NCBI GenBank assembly: GCA_020310875.1
Contig: CM035417.1
Coordinates: forward strand, 86,291,440-86,355,439
Length of the DNA: 64,000 nucleotides
Direction: 5' to 3'
Origin: Ceratopteris richardii
Taxonomy: Eukaryota > Streptophyta > Polypodiopsida > Polypodiales > Pteridaceae
The notes under the pieces were generated by a model. That model did no database searches and had not been told where the DNA came from. It worked only from the letters and a program-made list of their open reading frames with translations. Positions 1 to 12,109 of this stretch are shown in pieces; the stretch's first letter is position 1; each line of letters starts with the position of its first letter. The translations under genes and the position numbers were made by a program.

Positions 1-133
1 ACGCCTATTGCCCTAATGGGCTACTTATCTTTGTACATTCTCTGGTAATACATTCAGTCGTGTGTGTTGTGCTCCAAGCTTCTTCTTCTTCCTTGTGCTG
101 TTCGCGTGCTTCCGCAGACGTCTAACTCCAACA
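1..133 (+). repeat. 3' part of a Copia LTR (Copia-1/2 family)
   Basis: This stretch matches the last 130 or so bases of the complete LTR at 5385-5615, including the shared CTTCCGCAGACGTCTA block and the CAACA end, with a few percent differences. The left part lies outside the window. No primer-binding site follows it, whereas Copia-2 has one directly after its LTR. It may be the left LTR of Copia-1 with the leader replaced, or the end of a neighbouring copy. Confidence 0.85.
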
Positions 134-1114
134 TATATCCGCTCTTACATAGCTGCGAACTAATATGAGAGTGCTTACATAATCAAAGCCAAGTGAGTAT
201 TTATTTTCCGTCTGTACAAAGCCAATGTTACTTGAGTTGTCATGTGATGCTTTAATCTCTTTAGCAATGTTTCATGGATGTTACTATTCAGAGTACAACT
301 ATCCACGTCATTCGTAGTTAATGCGATTGAAAGTAATGAACACCTTGAGTATGTTCAAGATGACTCGCACTCAGGGAACATGTAACTATGCATAGGCCAA
401 TTTGATTGAACTTATTATGAACAAAGGGTGTTGAGAGGAGAGCAAGGTAAAGAAAAAGTCAGTGGAAAAAGAAAGAGAGGGAAGGTCAAGGAAGGAAAGA
501 AGAAAAGTGGACCTTGAAGGGGTCAAAAAGAGAGTGACAAAGGGGAAGGAAAAGAAGAGGACTAAAGGCTGGAGTAAAAGAAAGAGGAAAGGAAGTGAAG
601 AGAGTGAAGAAAAAGTGTGTGTGTACTAGAGTGAACAAGGATGTGTGTGAAAGAGTGAGAGCAAGTAGGTGACTAGGACTCGGGAATGCATGTGTCGAGG
701 TGTGTGTATGAGTATTTATAGATGGATGTGTGTGCGAGGGTGTGTATAATGGGCATGTGCATGAATGCGAGAATGATGGTGTGGGAGCATATAGGTGTGA
801 GTGTGAGTGTAGGGATACGTGAGTGAGTGTGATTGAGCGAAGTAAGGAAAGGAAGAGAAGTAGGAAGCAAGTGCAAAAGGGAAAGCTAGATAAAAGGGAA
901 GGATCGACGGATCAAGAAAGGGGAAGGAGTGTGTTAGTGCTTGAGGGTCAATGAGTGTGAATGCATGAGAGTAGGGTACGTGGGTGAGAGCGTGAAGTTT
1001 CCAATTTGAGGGACAAATTGTGGTCTCCAAGCAATCCGGGGTGACAAATTCCAAGGAAATTGAGCAAAATATAAGTGTGTAGGGCAACTTTCCTCTTGGC
1101 TCATGAACTGAACA
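134..1114 (+). mobile_element. LTR fragment of family S
   Basis: The last 75 bases (about 1040-1114, ending in AACA) align with the end of the solo LTR at 10499-11722 read on its own strand. Both share GTGACAAA, AAGGAAA, GCAAAATA, CTTTCCT and a final AACA. The purine- and GT-rich middle (420-990) corresponds in composition to the pyrimidine-rich strand at 10790-11270. The left end does not begin with TG, so this copy looks truncated. It sits where the Copia-1 leader and gag start should be. The short open frames in it are products of composition bias, and no gene is seen. Confidence 0.6.
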
Positions 1115-4100
1115 ATGGGCTTATATGATGCGACATGTACTGGTTGCAAAAGGATTGTGGAACATTGTGCAGAGTGTTGAAAGACGTCCTGTTACACCTA
1201 TAACGACAGGTACTGCAAATACAGGTGTTGTAGCTGATGAAGATGGTATCGAAGATGATATTCCGCAGATTCCTGTTCGTGCTGCTGTTTTTGTTGCACC
1301 TACTGCAGAGCAGATTCGTTGGGATGGCAGAGATCCCCAGGCACATGCATTGATAGCTTTGTCTGTCAAACGTGCCATTATTCCTCACATTCGCTCTTGC
1401 AGAATAGCAAAGGATGCTTAAGATACACTTACCACTTTGTACCAGGCTAGGAATGAGGCTCATGTTGCTTACCTCCGAAAACAGTTGGAGAGTGAGCACA
1501 TGAATGAAGGTGATTCTATGGACAGTTTTCTTACAAAGATCAAAGACCTGAAGGAACAATTGATTTCTGCTGATGAGGTTATACCAGATAGCTCACTTGT
1601 GCAGACCGTTCTGAATGGTCTTCCTGATTCATATCAGAGTTTTGCCTCTACTCTTCGGTTGATGATGAAAGGCAATCCGAATGCCTTGTCATTTGAGGAA
1701 TTAGCCTCTATTCTATTGCAAGAAGATCAGTCCAGGCAGAACAGGTCCATTATGTGTGTTGCAGATCAAGCTTTCCTGGCTAGTCAAAAGGGCAAAGGAA
1801 AATGGAGTTCTTCTACTAGTAAGCAGAAATCTGCAAATGCTGCACAATCGAAGAACTAGGATAAAGATGAGAAGAAATCAGAAAACCAGAAATTGTTCTG
1901 CAAGTACTGTAAAGGAAATAATCATACTATAAAGAACTGTCCAAAACTGGCTGCTAAAGAGGCAAAGAAGAAAGAGGCTGGAATGGTTGTTGCAGAGGCC
2001 TCTACACCAAAAACAGAGTCTGCAAATCTTGTGCAGGAAGAAGAATGGGTGTTTACTACTGTTTGCAGTTTTGACCCATCTTCTCATGATCAGTGCATGT
2101 CTGCAGTAGACTCAGATGTTTGGTACTTTGACAGTGGGGCAACCAAACATATTACCTCGCAGCGCAGTTTCTTCTCTTCACTCGAGCCTGCCCCTACAGG
2201 GAATACTGTCACATGCGCCAATAACTCCTCTTATCCTGTTATGGGAGTTGGTAAGATCATTCTGACTACTGCTGATGGTAGTTCTTTCACTTTGCCAGAT
2301 GCTTTATTTGTGCCAGGGATCAAAAAGAACCTGTTATCAGTTTCTGCATTAGCCAAGATTGGCTTGGTTGTGAAATTCGTTGATGACAGGTGTATAGTCC
2401 ATGATCTCTCAAATGGAGATGTGATTATTGCTTCTGGCATTTTATGTCGTGGGCTGTATAAGCTCATAGACTATGAAAGATCTGTGAATGATTCGGCATG
2501 TGCAGTTCATGATTCTCAGGCTATGTCAGATGCAAAGCTTTGGCATGCACGCTTTGGTCATCTGAATTTTGCTAGTTTGTTATGCCTGCAGAAATCTGAA
2601 AATGGTGTCCTCTTTGCCCAAACTTGAGGCACCTGGAAAACATGTATGTGAAGGCTGTATTTTGGGCAAAATGCAACATTCTTCCTTTCCAAAAGATCGT
2701 TCAATTCGGGCTACGCAAAAATTGCAGCTTGTACATAGTGATGTCTGTGGTCCTATGCAGACACCCTCTTTTGGAAATTACCTTTACTTCGTGACTTTCA
2801 TTGATGATTTTTCCAGGCATGCATGGGTATATCCACTCAAAGCAAAGTCCGAAGTGTTCATGTGCTTCAAACAGTTTTTGGTTTTGGCTGAAAATCTATC
2901 AGCATGTAAAATGGGCACCCTCCGTTCTGATCGAGGGGGGGAATATATGTCTTCAGATTTTAATGCATTTCTGGCTGAACGTGGGATAAAACACCAGTGT
3001 ACAGTGCCGTATACACCTCAATAGAATGGAGTTGCTGAACGAAAGAACAGGTCACTCATGGAGATGGCGAGGTGCATGGTCAAAAGTCAGGCTTTACCAC
3101 ATAGTTTCTGGCTTGAGGTTGTCATGTGTGCAGCATATGTACTGAACAGGTGTCCCACTAAAGCGTTGCAGTCTATCACTCCATATGAGGCTTGGCATGA
3201 CCGCAAGCCATCTGTTGCTCATCTGCGTGTTTTTGGTTGTTTGGTATATGCATTAGTGCCTGAACAACATCGCAGAAAATTGGATGATAAGGTAGTAAAA
3301 TGTATTTTTGTTGGGTACAGTTCTGAAAGTAAAGGCTATCATCTGTATCATCCATAGAATAAACGCATTCTGGTTAGCCGTGATGTTGTCTTTGTGGAAG
3401 ATGCTATTCAGCCATTGCTTTCATGTACTAAGGAGACATCTGTTAGCTCCAAAGACATGTATGATACTTTGATGCCTCTTTTTACAGGTGGACAGGCTAG
3501 TGCTGGTCCTAATGAGGCAACTTCTCAACCTTTGCATGTTTCATATGATGATGCAGATCATTCCATTTCTGATGCAGATTTACATGATGCACTTGTTGAT
3601 GAGAGAGCTGATATTGAGCAGGCAAAAACTATGCCAAAATGGCTGGTGCAGACTTTGCGTGACAGCAAATTAGATGCACCTTTGTCATATCGTACTCGTT
3701 CAGGCTCTCATAGTGCCTCCTTTGCATCAAATTGCTATGCTATGGTTGCATCTAGTCTCTGTGATGAGAATGAGCCTGTTTCTTTTGATGAAGCACAAAA
3801 TTCAGAAAATTGGATGGCTGCTATGTAATCTGAATATGATGCTATAATGAAGAATGGTACATGGTCTTTATGTGACTTGCCTCCTCGCAAGAAGGCCATT
3901 GGCACTAAGTGGGTATACAAGATGAAGCGTAAACGTGATGGTACAGTTGACAGGTATAAGGCTAGGCTTGTTGCAAAGGGTTATGCGCAGGAAAGAGGCA
4001 TTGATTTTGATGAGACCTTTGCACCTACATGTCGTATGACTACTGTTCGAAGCATTTGTGCACTTGCAGCCCATCATGGTTGGAATGTACATCAGTTGGA

Positions 4101-5373
4101 CATTAAAACAACATTTCTGAATGGTGACTTGCATGAAGAAGTGTATGTTTTTCAGCCCCATGGCTTTGTGCAGAAAGGGCATGAAAACCAGGTTTGCAGG
4201 TTAAAGAAGGCATTATATGGTTTAAAGCAAGCACCACGTGCTTGGTATGAGAAGATACATGCCTATCTGATTGCACATGGTTTTGAGAACAGTCCAACTG
4301 AAAGCACCTTATATGTTTAACGTGCTAATGATGTGCTTCTGATCATTGTTGTCTATGTTGATGACATGCTGCTCACTGGTCCTATTGAGACACATATTGC
4401 TGATTTTAAGACTGATTTGCATGCCTCATTTGAGATGTCTGATTTGGGGCATTTGCATCACTATTTGGGCATTCAGTTTATGCACGTTGATGGTGGAATG
4501 GATTTGTGTCAAACGAAATATATTGACACATTATTGCAGCGTTTTGGCCTTGAAGACTGTCAGCCTATTGCCACTCCTATGGAGACAGGTTTACGATTGA
4601 GTCTTCATGATGTTGGAGATGCATTTGATGCTGTTCTCTATCAGCAGGCTGTTGGATGCTTGATTTACTTACGCATTAGTTGGCCAGATATTCAGTTTGC
4701 TGTCTCACAGATGAGCAGGTTTATGCATTGCCCAGGAGTCACGCATTGGAAAGCGGTTAAGCGCATCTTTCGCTACTTGAGTGGTACTCGGCTACTTGGG
4801 TTGTTTTATCCCAAGGGGGGATCACTACCGCTAGATTTGTATGCTTTTTCTGACTCAAATTGGGCTGGTTGCTATGACACTCGTGTGTCCACCAGTGGTT
4901 TTTGCTTCATACTTGGTAGCTCATGTATATCTTGGTTGAGCAAGAAGCAGCCTACTGTGGCCACTTCTAGTTGTGAGGCTGAGTATAGGGCAGCTTTCAT
5001 AGCGACTGTTGAGTGTGTGTGGCTCAGACGCCTTATGGCTGATTTGGGTGTTGGCCAGTCTTCTGCCACCACCATCTTCACTGACAGTCAGAGCGCATTG
5101 GCAGTTGCAAGGAACCCTGTGTTCCATGCTCGCACTAAGCACATTGAGGTGCATTATCACTATGTCAGGGAGAGGTTCTCTGCTGGGGAGATCAGCTTGG
5201 CATATGTGCCCACGCAGGAGAACATTGTAGACCTTTTCACGAAGGCTCTGCCTAGGGAGAAGTTTGAAGCTTTCCGCAAAGCTTTGGGCTTACTTCCTTT
5301 TGTGGAGTGATTTCCACATAACTTGGGACTTCCTTATACATGAGTGCCAGCTCCTTGTTCACCGCATCACTCC

Positions 5374-5384
5374 CAGGGGGGATT
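5374..5384 (+). other. Polypurine tract of Copia-1
   Basis: A CAGGGGGGATT stretch lies directly before the TGTTGATA start of the 3' LTR. This is the usual place for the plus-strand primer of an LTR element. Confidence 0.75.
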
Positions 5385-5615
5385 TGTTGATATATTTAGG
5401 TAGTGATGTGTGTGAACACTCTAGGACTGCCGGGGCACTTTTTTCCCTCTTTAGGAGGTTTTTTTCCCTCGGCTTGTATATACGCCTATTGCCCTGATGG
5501 GCTACTTATCTTTGTACATTCTCTCGTAATACATTCAGTATTGTGTGTTTGTGCTCCAAGCTTCTTCTTCTTCCTTGTGCTGTTCGCGTGCTTCCGCAGA
5601 CGTCTATCTCCAACA
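5385..5615 (+). repeat. 3' LTR of Copia-1 (231 bp)
   Basis: It starts TGTTGATATATTTAGG and ends CTCCAACA, giving the TG...CA ends of an LTR. It matches both 230-bp LTRs of Copia-2 (other strand) over the full length and 1-133 over its last part. Confidence 0.92.
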
Positions 5616-6559
5616 ATCATATAATTTACTTCAATAAGATAGATTAACTTAATAAACACTCTAAAATTATTAAAATTATTACCTCACACTATAGACACTA
5701 TTAAAATTATTACCTCACACTACACACACATATATATATATATTAATGTGTATCAATGTGTGTGTGTATAATACATCAAATGTAAGTAGTGTCAATCATC
5801 TAAATCATCCCTCTGATCATCATCAACCACATCATCATGATCATCCGCATGATCTAACGTATGTGAAGAGGCATCAAGGGTAGAGGGGTCAGTATTGTGT
5901 GATGATTGACATCAGCCCTCCTATGTCTAGATGTCCACCTCATCCATATGGGCCTCTCTATAATAGTCTTGTGTTACATAGAGCAAGCATAAATAAATAG
6001 AAACCCATCAATAAAAATAATAAAAAGTATATCAAATTTAATAATACTAACAGATCATCAGGATGATCTCTTGTTTGCTCACTTAGATGTCGATATCCAA
6101 AATATGTATCATATTCAATTTCTTTTTTCATTGGATATTGACCATAATCCTTATGGTGTCGTAGAGATTTCCATCTCTATAGAACCTTGAAGCCAATAGG
6201 AAGTGAAAAATATTCTTACTTGTTGAGAACTCATAAAAATACCCTCATGATGAGATCCATGTAATTTTATGATGAGTTGTACACTGATAATATATATGTT
6301 CAATCTCTATAAGAACTCCATGTATTTATCCATGTGAACTAAAAATAACAAGTGTGAAACCACTTAATTCAAAATAAAAAAAATTAAAACATTATAATAA
6401 TAAAAAACAATATAAAACAAAACAAAAGTAAAGAAATCAAAACGTGAAGCAAAATGTACGGTTTTACAAAAAGCAAAAAAACAAAAAAAAAACTTGTGCA
6501 GTTCAATTAACGAAGGTAGCTTTTTTATTAGCATGAGGTTTTAAAAATTATGATTACTA
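5616..6559. other. AT-rich stretch without a clear gene
   Basis: The DNA is A+T rich with short TA and TG runs near 5725-5770 and A-runs near 6360-6500. Apart from the weak exon-like signals listed separately, no coding region or element end is visible. Confidence 0.6.
5796..6182 (-). pseudogene. Possible two-exon gene remnant
   Basis: On the - strand, about 6182-6055 reads as an uninterrupted peptide containing HHKDYGQYPMKKEIEYDTYF and ending in HPDD, followed by AT-rich DNA beginning near a GT. A second stretch (about 5925-5796) reads as an acidic tail (HADDHDDVVDDDQRDDLDD) and then a stop. The pattern resembles two short exons of a transposase-like or plant mobile-domain protein, but no family is recognised and the exon joins are guesses. 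It could equally be chance open frames in low-complexity DNA. Confidence 0.2.
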
Positions 6560-7100
6560 ATTATCTCTACTTCATAATTTTCATTGATGATTTTTCTAAG
6601 CATGCATAGGTATATCCATTGAAAACAAAGTCCGAAGTGTTTATGTGCTTCAAACAGTTTTTGGTTCTAGTTGAAAATCTGTCAGCATGTAAAATGGGCA
6701 CCCTCCATTCTGATCGAGGGGGGGAATATATGTCTTCTGACTTTAATGCATTTTTGGTTGAACACGGGATAAAACACAATTGTACAGTGTCGTATACACC
6801 TCAATAGAATGGAGTTTCTAAATAGAAGAACAGGTCACTCATGGAGATGGTGAGGTGTATGGTCAAGGGTTAGGGTTTACCACATAGATTCTAGCTTGAG
6901 GTTGTTATGTGTGCAGCATATGTACTTAACAGGTGTCCCACTAAAGTGCTACAATCTATCACTCCATATGAGGCTTAGCATGATCACAAGCCATATGTTG
7001 CTCATATGCATGTTTTTGGTTGTTTGGCATATGCATTAGTGTATGAACAACATCGCAAAAAATTGGATGATAAAGCAGTAAAATGTATTTTTGCTGGGTA
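6560..7100 (+). mobile_element. Copia integrase fragment
   Basis: The stretch is parallel to about 2780-3320 of Copia-1: the integrase core with SEVFMCFKQFLVL and SDRGGEYMSSDFNAFL, then the conserved NGV and TPYEA regions. It has no LTR, gag or reverse transcriptase. It is a broken fossil fragment of the Copia-1/2 family with several interruptions, and Gypsy-A sequence abuts its right end. Confidence 0.88.
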
Positions 7101-9941
7101 GAGTTCTTTGTTAAGAAATGGTTAGCTAAGCCACTTCCAGTGACCACACAATGTAAAATCAAGGAATTAGTTTTGCCCATAGCCTCCAAAGAGGAGTTCA
7201 TCAACACAACTACACTACTAGAGCAGATAGGGCAACAATATGGAGCAATTTCTTCTCAACTACCCTATTCTACAGAAATGGAGGATCCGGTAATCCAGCT
7301 AAGGAAAGAGCTGGAAGTCTTAAAAAGGAATAATCCCCACAAAGAGGAGGAGGAATGTTGTTACTCAGTTGAGGAGGGAGATTGAGGCATTGAAGCTCCA
7401 AAAGGAGGAGGAAGCCCAAGCAGAAGAATTGGCTCAGCTGCGAAAGAAAGGGGGTGGCATCAAAAGTGGGCTATGGTGCACCATGTGCAGCAAGCAAGGT
7501 CATATAGTAAGTGAATGTCCTCTATTAAGTGTAACTTTCCAAATATGCAGGAAAGCTAGTCATGAGGCCCAGGAATGCCAATCAAGAGGAGTACCTGCAA
7601 CAACATATTGGACACAAGGAGGACCCCTACCACCAGCAAACGTGATGGCGGCTGCACCCAATCAAGGTAACAGTTATAACCCTAGACAGAGGGATAACTT
7701 TGGAAATGGGCCAAGGAGGCCAATTATTTGTTTTAAATGTGGAGAATGTGGGCATTATCAAAGTAGGTGCACTCTACCAAAAAAAGCCTCTCCTTGCAGG
7801 AACTGCCCAAAGGCTAGAGACCACTATATTAATTGTTTTCCTAAGAACCAAGCATCTTCATCTGGGCCCCACATTCAAATGATTTCTGTGTGCAAAGAAG
7901 AAATGGTAAATCAAGCCAGGGTGCCATCACCATCTACCAGGGTGGTGCAATTAAAAGAAATTGGATCTTTTACAGTGAAGACAAAAAGCAAGGGGAAGGC
8001 TCAAGTGGAAATAGGTCAAGAATTAAGGATTAATGGATTGAACAAAGATAAAGAGACATTTGAAGACAAAGCCACCACATGTGCGATTACAAGGCAAAAA
8101 GAAAATTTCATAGATACCAATGATGCCATTGGACATGCATTCAACAGGGCTCATGAGGAGTTTGATAAGTCAATTGGAGTCCATGCTCTTAAGGAATCAG
8201 AAGCTTCCAGACTACTCAAGTCCATGAAAAAGGAGGTCAGTATTTTTTATTTAATAAAGATGGATGGGAAGTTCAGGTCAGAACTCTTGCAGATGATTGA
8301 TGAAATGTCCACAACAAGTTTAGTGGCAAAGGTTGTTGTTATGCATAAAGATAAAAGTGTAGGGGAAGAACCCCTCACAGATTATAAGAGCCCTTGGCTA
8401 ATAGTCTCTATCAAAGGTCATGAGTTTCAAGGAGTTATTGTGGATGGTGGTTTTGGCATTAACTTGATGCCACTGAATATACCATGAAAAAGATTGGACT
8501 ACACCCTTCAAGACCTGCAAACTTCACTGTAACACTGGCAAATCAAAGCATAGTAAAGCCTATGGGAGTGGTCCTCGAAGTCCCATTCAAGATAAAAGGT
8601 ACCATCTTTAACTTGGATTTTGTTGTTTTAAGGCTGCCACAGGTAGAAGGAAGTTTCCCTCTGTTAATTAGGAGACCTTGGTTAAGGCATGCCAATGTAC
8701 TACATGATTGGGGAAAGGACACAATTTGGGTAAAGCAAGAGGGAAAGGAGTTGCAGCAGATAATTTTAGAAGAAGGACTAGACAATCAGAGACATACCAG
8801 CATGATGCAGACAATTGATATTTGTATGGAAGAAGAATTTTTTGACAACCCAGAAGCAGATCTATTTGAAGGATCAAATATATGAAGATGAAAACATGTT
8901 GGCTTGGCTCCATGCAGAAGACCCATCATCCTACTATGGAATTTTTTCAAACTCAAGTGGAGAGGAAGCATATGAAGAAAAAGAGGACATCATTCAGGTT
9001 ACTGACTCGAGTGAGACCGTCTCAGTCAAAGGCCATAGAAGAGAAAAGAAAAGAGAAGTCCTTAAGTGTAGCAGTGATGAAGCTACTTCAAATCCTATAT
9101 CAAGGGCTAGTTTTTTATGGATACTAGTATGGATATCATCTGTTATGTCAATTTTTATGAGAGTGAGTGCAAGGCTTTACAAGGATGTGGAAGGAGTACC
9201 TGCAAGTCTTTGGAAATAGATGGTTCCATTGGATGAAGAAGCTGGAATAGTAAAAATGAAATCTTGCAGATTAAGTTATAAAGTTGCTGAAACAAAGATA
9301 CAAAAGATGCAGTATGGAGGAGATAATATTCTAATGAAGGATTTAGGGTACCCCTATCAGATGACCAGTGTTCCCAACAAGAAGACAAAACCAATGAAGC
9401 GCATTACAATTGGAGATTATGGAGGAGTTTTTCTGAGTCAACATATCAAGGCTCAAGGCCTATCATCAACAAAAGTGAAGATTTATGAATCACCTGGAAC
9501 CTGCAAAATTTGTCCAGGTTGTACATAGCCTTCTCATGTCATTTTTGCTTAATTTTCAGTAATTGTTATCTTTTTTTCATCTTTGTTCCTTGCATCTTTA
9601 GCAAATTAGCAACCATTTCATAGTCCTTGGCATAAGTACAACTTTTGAAACTTTTTTGGGAATTTTTCTAGCATTTTTTCATCCTTTTCAAATGTCATTT
9701 TCTTGCCAAATTGGAGGAATAAAGGAAGCTCTCTGTGGTTTTGAGTGAGGAAATTGGCTTACACTTGCAGGAATTTTCTTAGAATTTTTTGAGAATTTTT
9801 TTGAATTTGTTTGCTTTTTTTTGGATTTTTTAGGGATTTTTTCTCCCATTTTGGATATTTCAAAAAAAAGAAGGCCCCCATGGATTTTTCGGATATTTTC
9901 AAAAAAAAAGAAAAAAAACTCTCTCTCTCTCTCTCTCCAAG
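7101..9941 (+). mobile_element. Gypsy-A, gag-protease remnant of a Ty3/gypsy element
   Basis: The gag C-terminal part (about 7.1-7.9 kb) has a coiled-coil-like E/K-rich stretch and CCHC knuckles (CTMCSKQGHIVSEC; CFKCGECGHYQSRC). A retropepsin-like region (about 8.3-8.8 kb) follows, with RPWLRHANVLHDWGKD downstream. The linker is shared almost word for word with Gypsy-B (about 32.9-33.6 kb, - strand). The last 0.7 kb matches the 3' end of Gypsy-B, including the tail near 9440-9530. Reverse transcriptase, RNase H and integrase are not seen. No LTR or target duplication could be assigned. It is an old fossil with several breaks. Confidence 0.85.
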
Positions 9942-12109
9942 TCAACATGGGCAAAGTCAAAGTGTTCAAAGTTCAAGGGTCAAAGTGCACACGTAGTGCA
10001 TAATTAATTGGTTCACAAAGGGTAAAATTGGAGAAAATTGGTTGCAGATTGGAGAGGTATTTCTCTAATTTCTCTAAGATTCAAAGTGTTTTTAAAGTGT
10101 TTTGGAAGGTTCAGGTGAACCCTCTCTTAGGTGCACAAGTGAAGAATTAAAAGACAAAATGTGAAGTGTATGTGAAGTGGTAGCATGCACAGAAGTGAAA
10201 GTATGGCCCCCCAATTAAAAATTTTGTTTTAGTCTAAAGTCACTACAAGACAAAATAGGGATTCGTTGGCTGCCCACTTTTGGAGACAATCTTGGGACAT
10301 CAAAGGGAGCACCAAGATACTCTTGCAGTTAGGAGCGTACGTGAACCGACACTTAAATCAAGGCAAGGACTATTCTTGGAGGATCAAGCAAAACTAAGCA
10401 AGGTGAGGATAGTCTAAGCTAGGCAAGAGAGAGAAGTGCAAGAGACACATAGTGTGCGATGCAAAGAAGTGAAGTGCAGGGTGTGCATGAAGAGTGACTG
10501 TTAAGTCTCTAAATCCAAAGGAAAGTGTCTTACACACGCTTGTATTTTGCTTAGTTTCCTTGTATTTTGTCACTTCTCCTCACTCGAAATCCACGATTGC
10601 CCCCGATTGTGTCCTCCTTTGGGATCCCCAGTAGGATCACCAAAATGATGAGTCCTGATGCCCAAGCAAAAGATGATTATACAAGCCTTTATTTTGCTCA
10701 AACCCCTCGCAATTAGTCCACTTGGATTACCTGGAGCCCATAATTATCTCTCAGTTGATACTTCCTTTGTCTATGCCCTGGCTCATAGGCTTCCCGCTTG
10801 CATGACCTTCCCTTCTTAACTTCACACAATCCCTCTCCTTCTCATGCACAACCCTACACGTCGTTTTATCGCATATACACCCTTATATTTGTTTGCTCAT
10901 TGTCCCCTTACTCACTTTCACTTCCACTTACACATGCACGTACTCGTGCACTTTCTCTCACTCTCTCTCTCCGGTTCCTAACTTCCTTTCTCTTACTATG
11001 CTTTTATGCTAAACTTCCCTTTCCTTCCCAAACTCACTTCCTCTCTCTTAGATAAACTCACACACACATGCACTATCATGCACAATCACACAGATAGGTT
11101 CATACACACACCCATTCTCCCATCCTTCACGCTCACCTCCTTTTACACACACACTTCATCCTCTTCAATCACTCCTTCTCAAACACTCTCCCCTTTTTTC
11201 TTTCTTCACTCTCCACCTCTCTTTCTCTCCTTCCTGTTCACACACATTCAAAAACTTTTATCTCACGGAAATCATCACAAGAAAAATATAACAGTCACAT
11301 GAGTTGAGGATAATTCCAGAGAATTCATAGAAAACTTTTTATATGCACGATATCTCAATAAACAACTCGATGCCCGATAGTTATTATTTGTCTATAAGTG
11401 CATATGCAGTCGAGTGTCGATTGATTGTACCTTCAGCAGTTATTTGAAAGTCATGCCAAACTCTGATATTAATGAGCATTTGAACCCCTCTTAAAAGATT
11501 TTAATCATACATATAATATTGAACGAAAACAACAATGATACCTGATCTCTCATGCAATAGGCATTCATCTTTTAACATTCATATTGTGAGAGGTTCGAGT
11601 AAACTTTCACATGATCGTAAAATGATCCATGAAGCCCCTTTGAAAAACACCTGAATCCATCATACACTATGCAAAAGGAAGCTTGTTAGTGCACAAAAAA
11701 ACAAGCACTTATATGGCTAACTGTGACTAAAGAAGTGTGCAGAGAAGTGCTAAGCTAGTCACCCCAAGGATCCCAAGGTCCCATTGAAGTTGTGTGTGTG
11801 CCGATAGAAGGTATCCGCCCCTCCCGCTTATTGGAAGCTTGGTGCAAGGTGTGCACAGGTGCAGGCTTGGAGAAGGTGGAGGTCTGGTGTAGAGAAGGCC
11901 GACAGAAACAAGACCCTTGGGTATTTGGTAATTGTGATTGAGCACTCTGTGGGATTTTTCACAGAATCATTTGATTGTATTGTGCATCACCTTTGTATTT
12001 GTCTTCTTATAATCAATCGAAAGAGGTTTCCAGTGTGTATATTTCTTCTTGTCTTTCCCTTTTCTCCTAAAAACACTCAAATCCCTTCTTGTCCAAGAAT
12101 CCCCCAGCA
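9942..12109 (+). mobile_element. LTR of family L, split by a solo LTR
   Basis: 9942-10498 and 11728-12109 together match the solo L LTR at 22567-23545 (opposite strand), ending in CCCCCAGCA where that copy has CCCCCAACA. The first 100 or so bases of the LTR are absent here. The gap between the halves is filled by the family-S solo LTR at 10499-11722. The CT run at 9919-9940 marks the join to Gypsy-A. Copia-3 internal sequence starts right after 12109 without a primer-binding site, so L is not clearly the LTR of either neighbour. Confidence 0.8.
10499..11722 (-). mobile_element. Solo LTR of family S inside LTR L
   Basis: A 1224-bp block interrupts LTR L, as shown by comparison with the uninterrupted copy near 22.93 kb. 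It is flanked by GTGAC on both sides (10494-10498 and 11723-11727), a 5-bp target duplication. It begins TGTTAAGTC and ends GGCTAACT, so one terminal base departs from the TG...CA rule. On its own strand it is purine-rich and ends ...GACTTAACA. About 10621-10790 contains a segment related to the U5/primer-site repeat of Gypsy-E (25.5-25.9 kb). No internal coding region is present, as expected for a solo LTR. Confidence 0.8.

Larger units (their letters stand above)
1115..5615 (+). mobile_element. Copia-1, broken Ty1/copia element
   Basis: Parts run in Copia order: gag (about 1.1-2.1 kb) with a CX2CX4HX4C knuckle near 1.9 kb; protease with a D-S-G-A motif near 2.13 kb; GAG-pre-integrase and integrase core (about 2.5-3.3 kb); reverse transcriptase with Y-V-D-D (about 3.8-4.6 kb); RNase H (about 4.8-5.3 kb). 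A polypurine tract and the 3' LTR follow. The body is a close relative of Copia-2 on the other strand. The reading frame is interrupted about seven times, so this is a fossil. Its 5' leader and gag start are missing, replaced by family-S sequence. It is older than Copia-2, judging by the number of interruptions and by the divergence between 1-133 and 5483-5615. Confidence 0.93.

Noticed and set aside
716-1087. Minus-strand frames rich in H, T, Y, P
   Set aside because: Same composition effect in the GA/GT-rich body of LTR S. The other S copy does not conserve the peptide.
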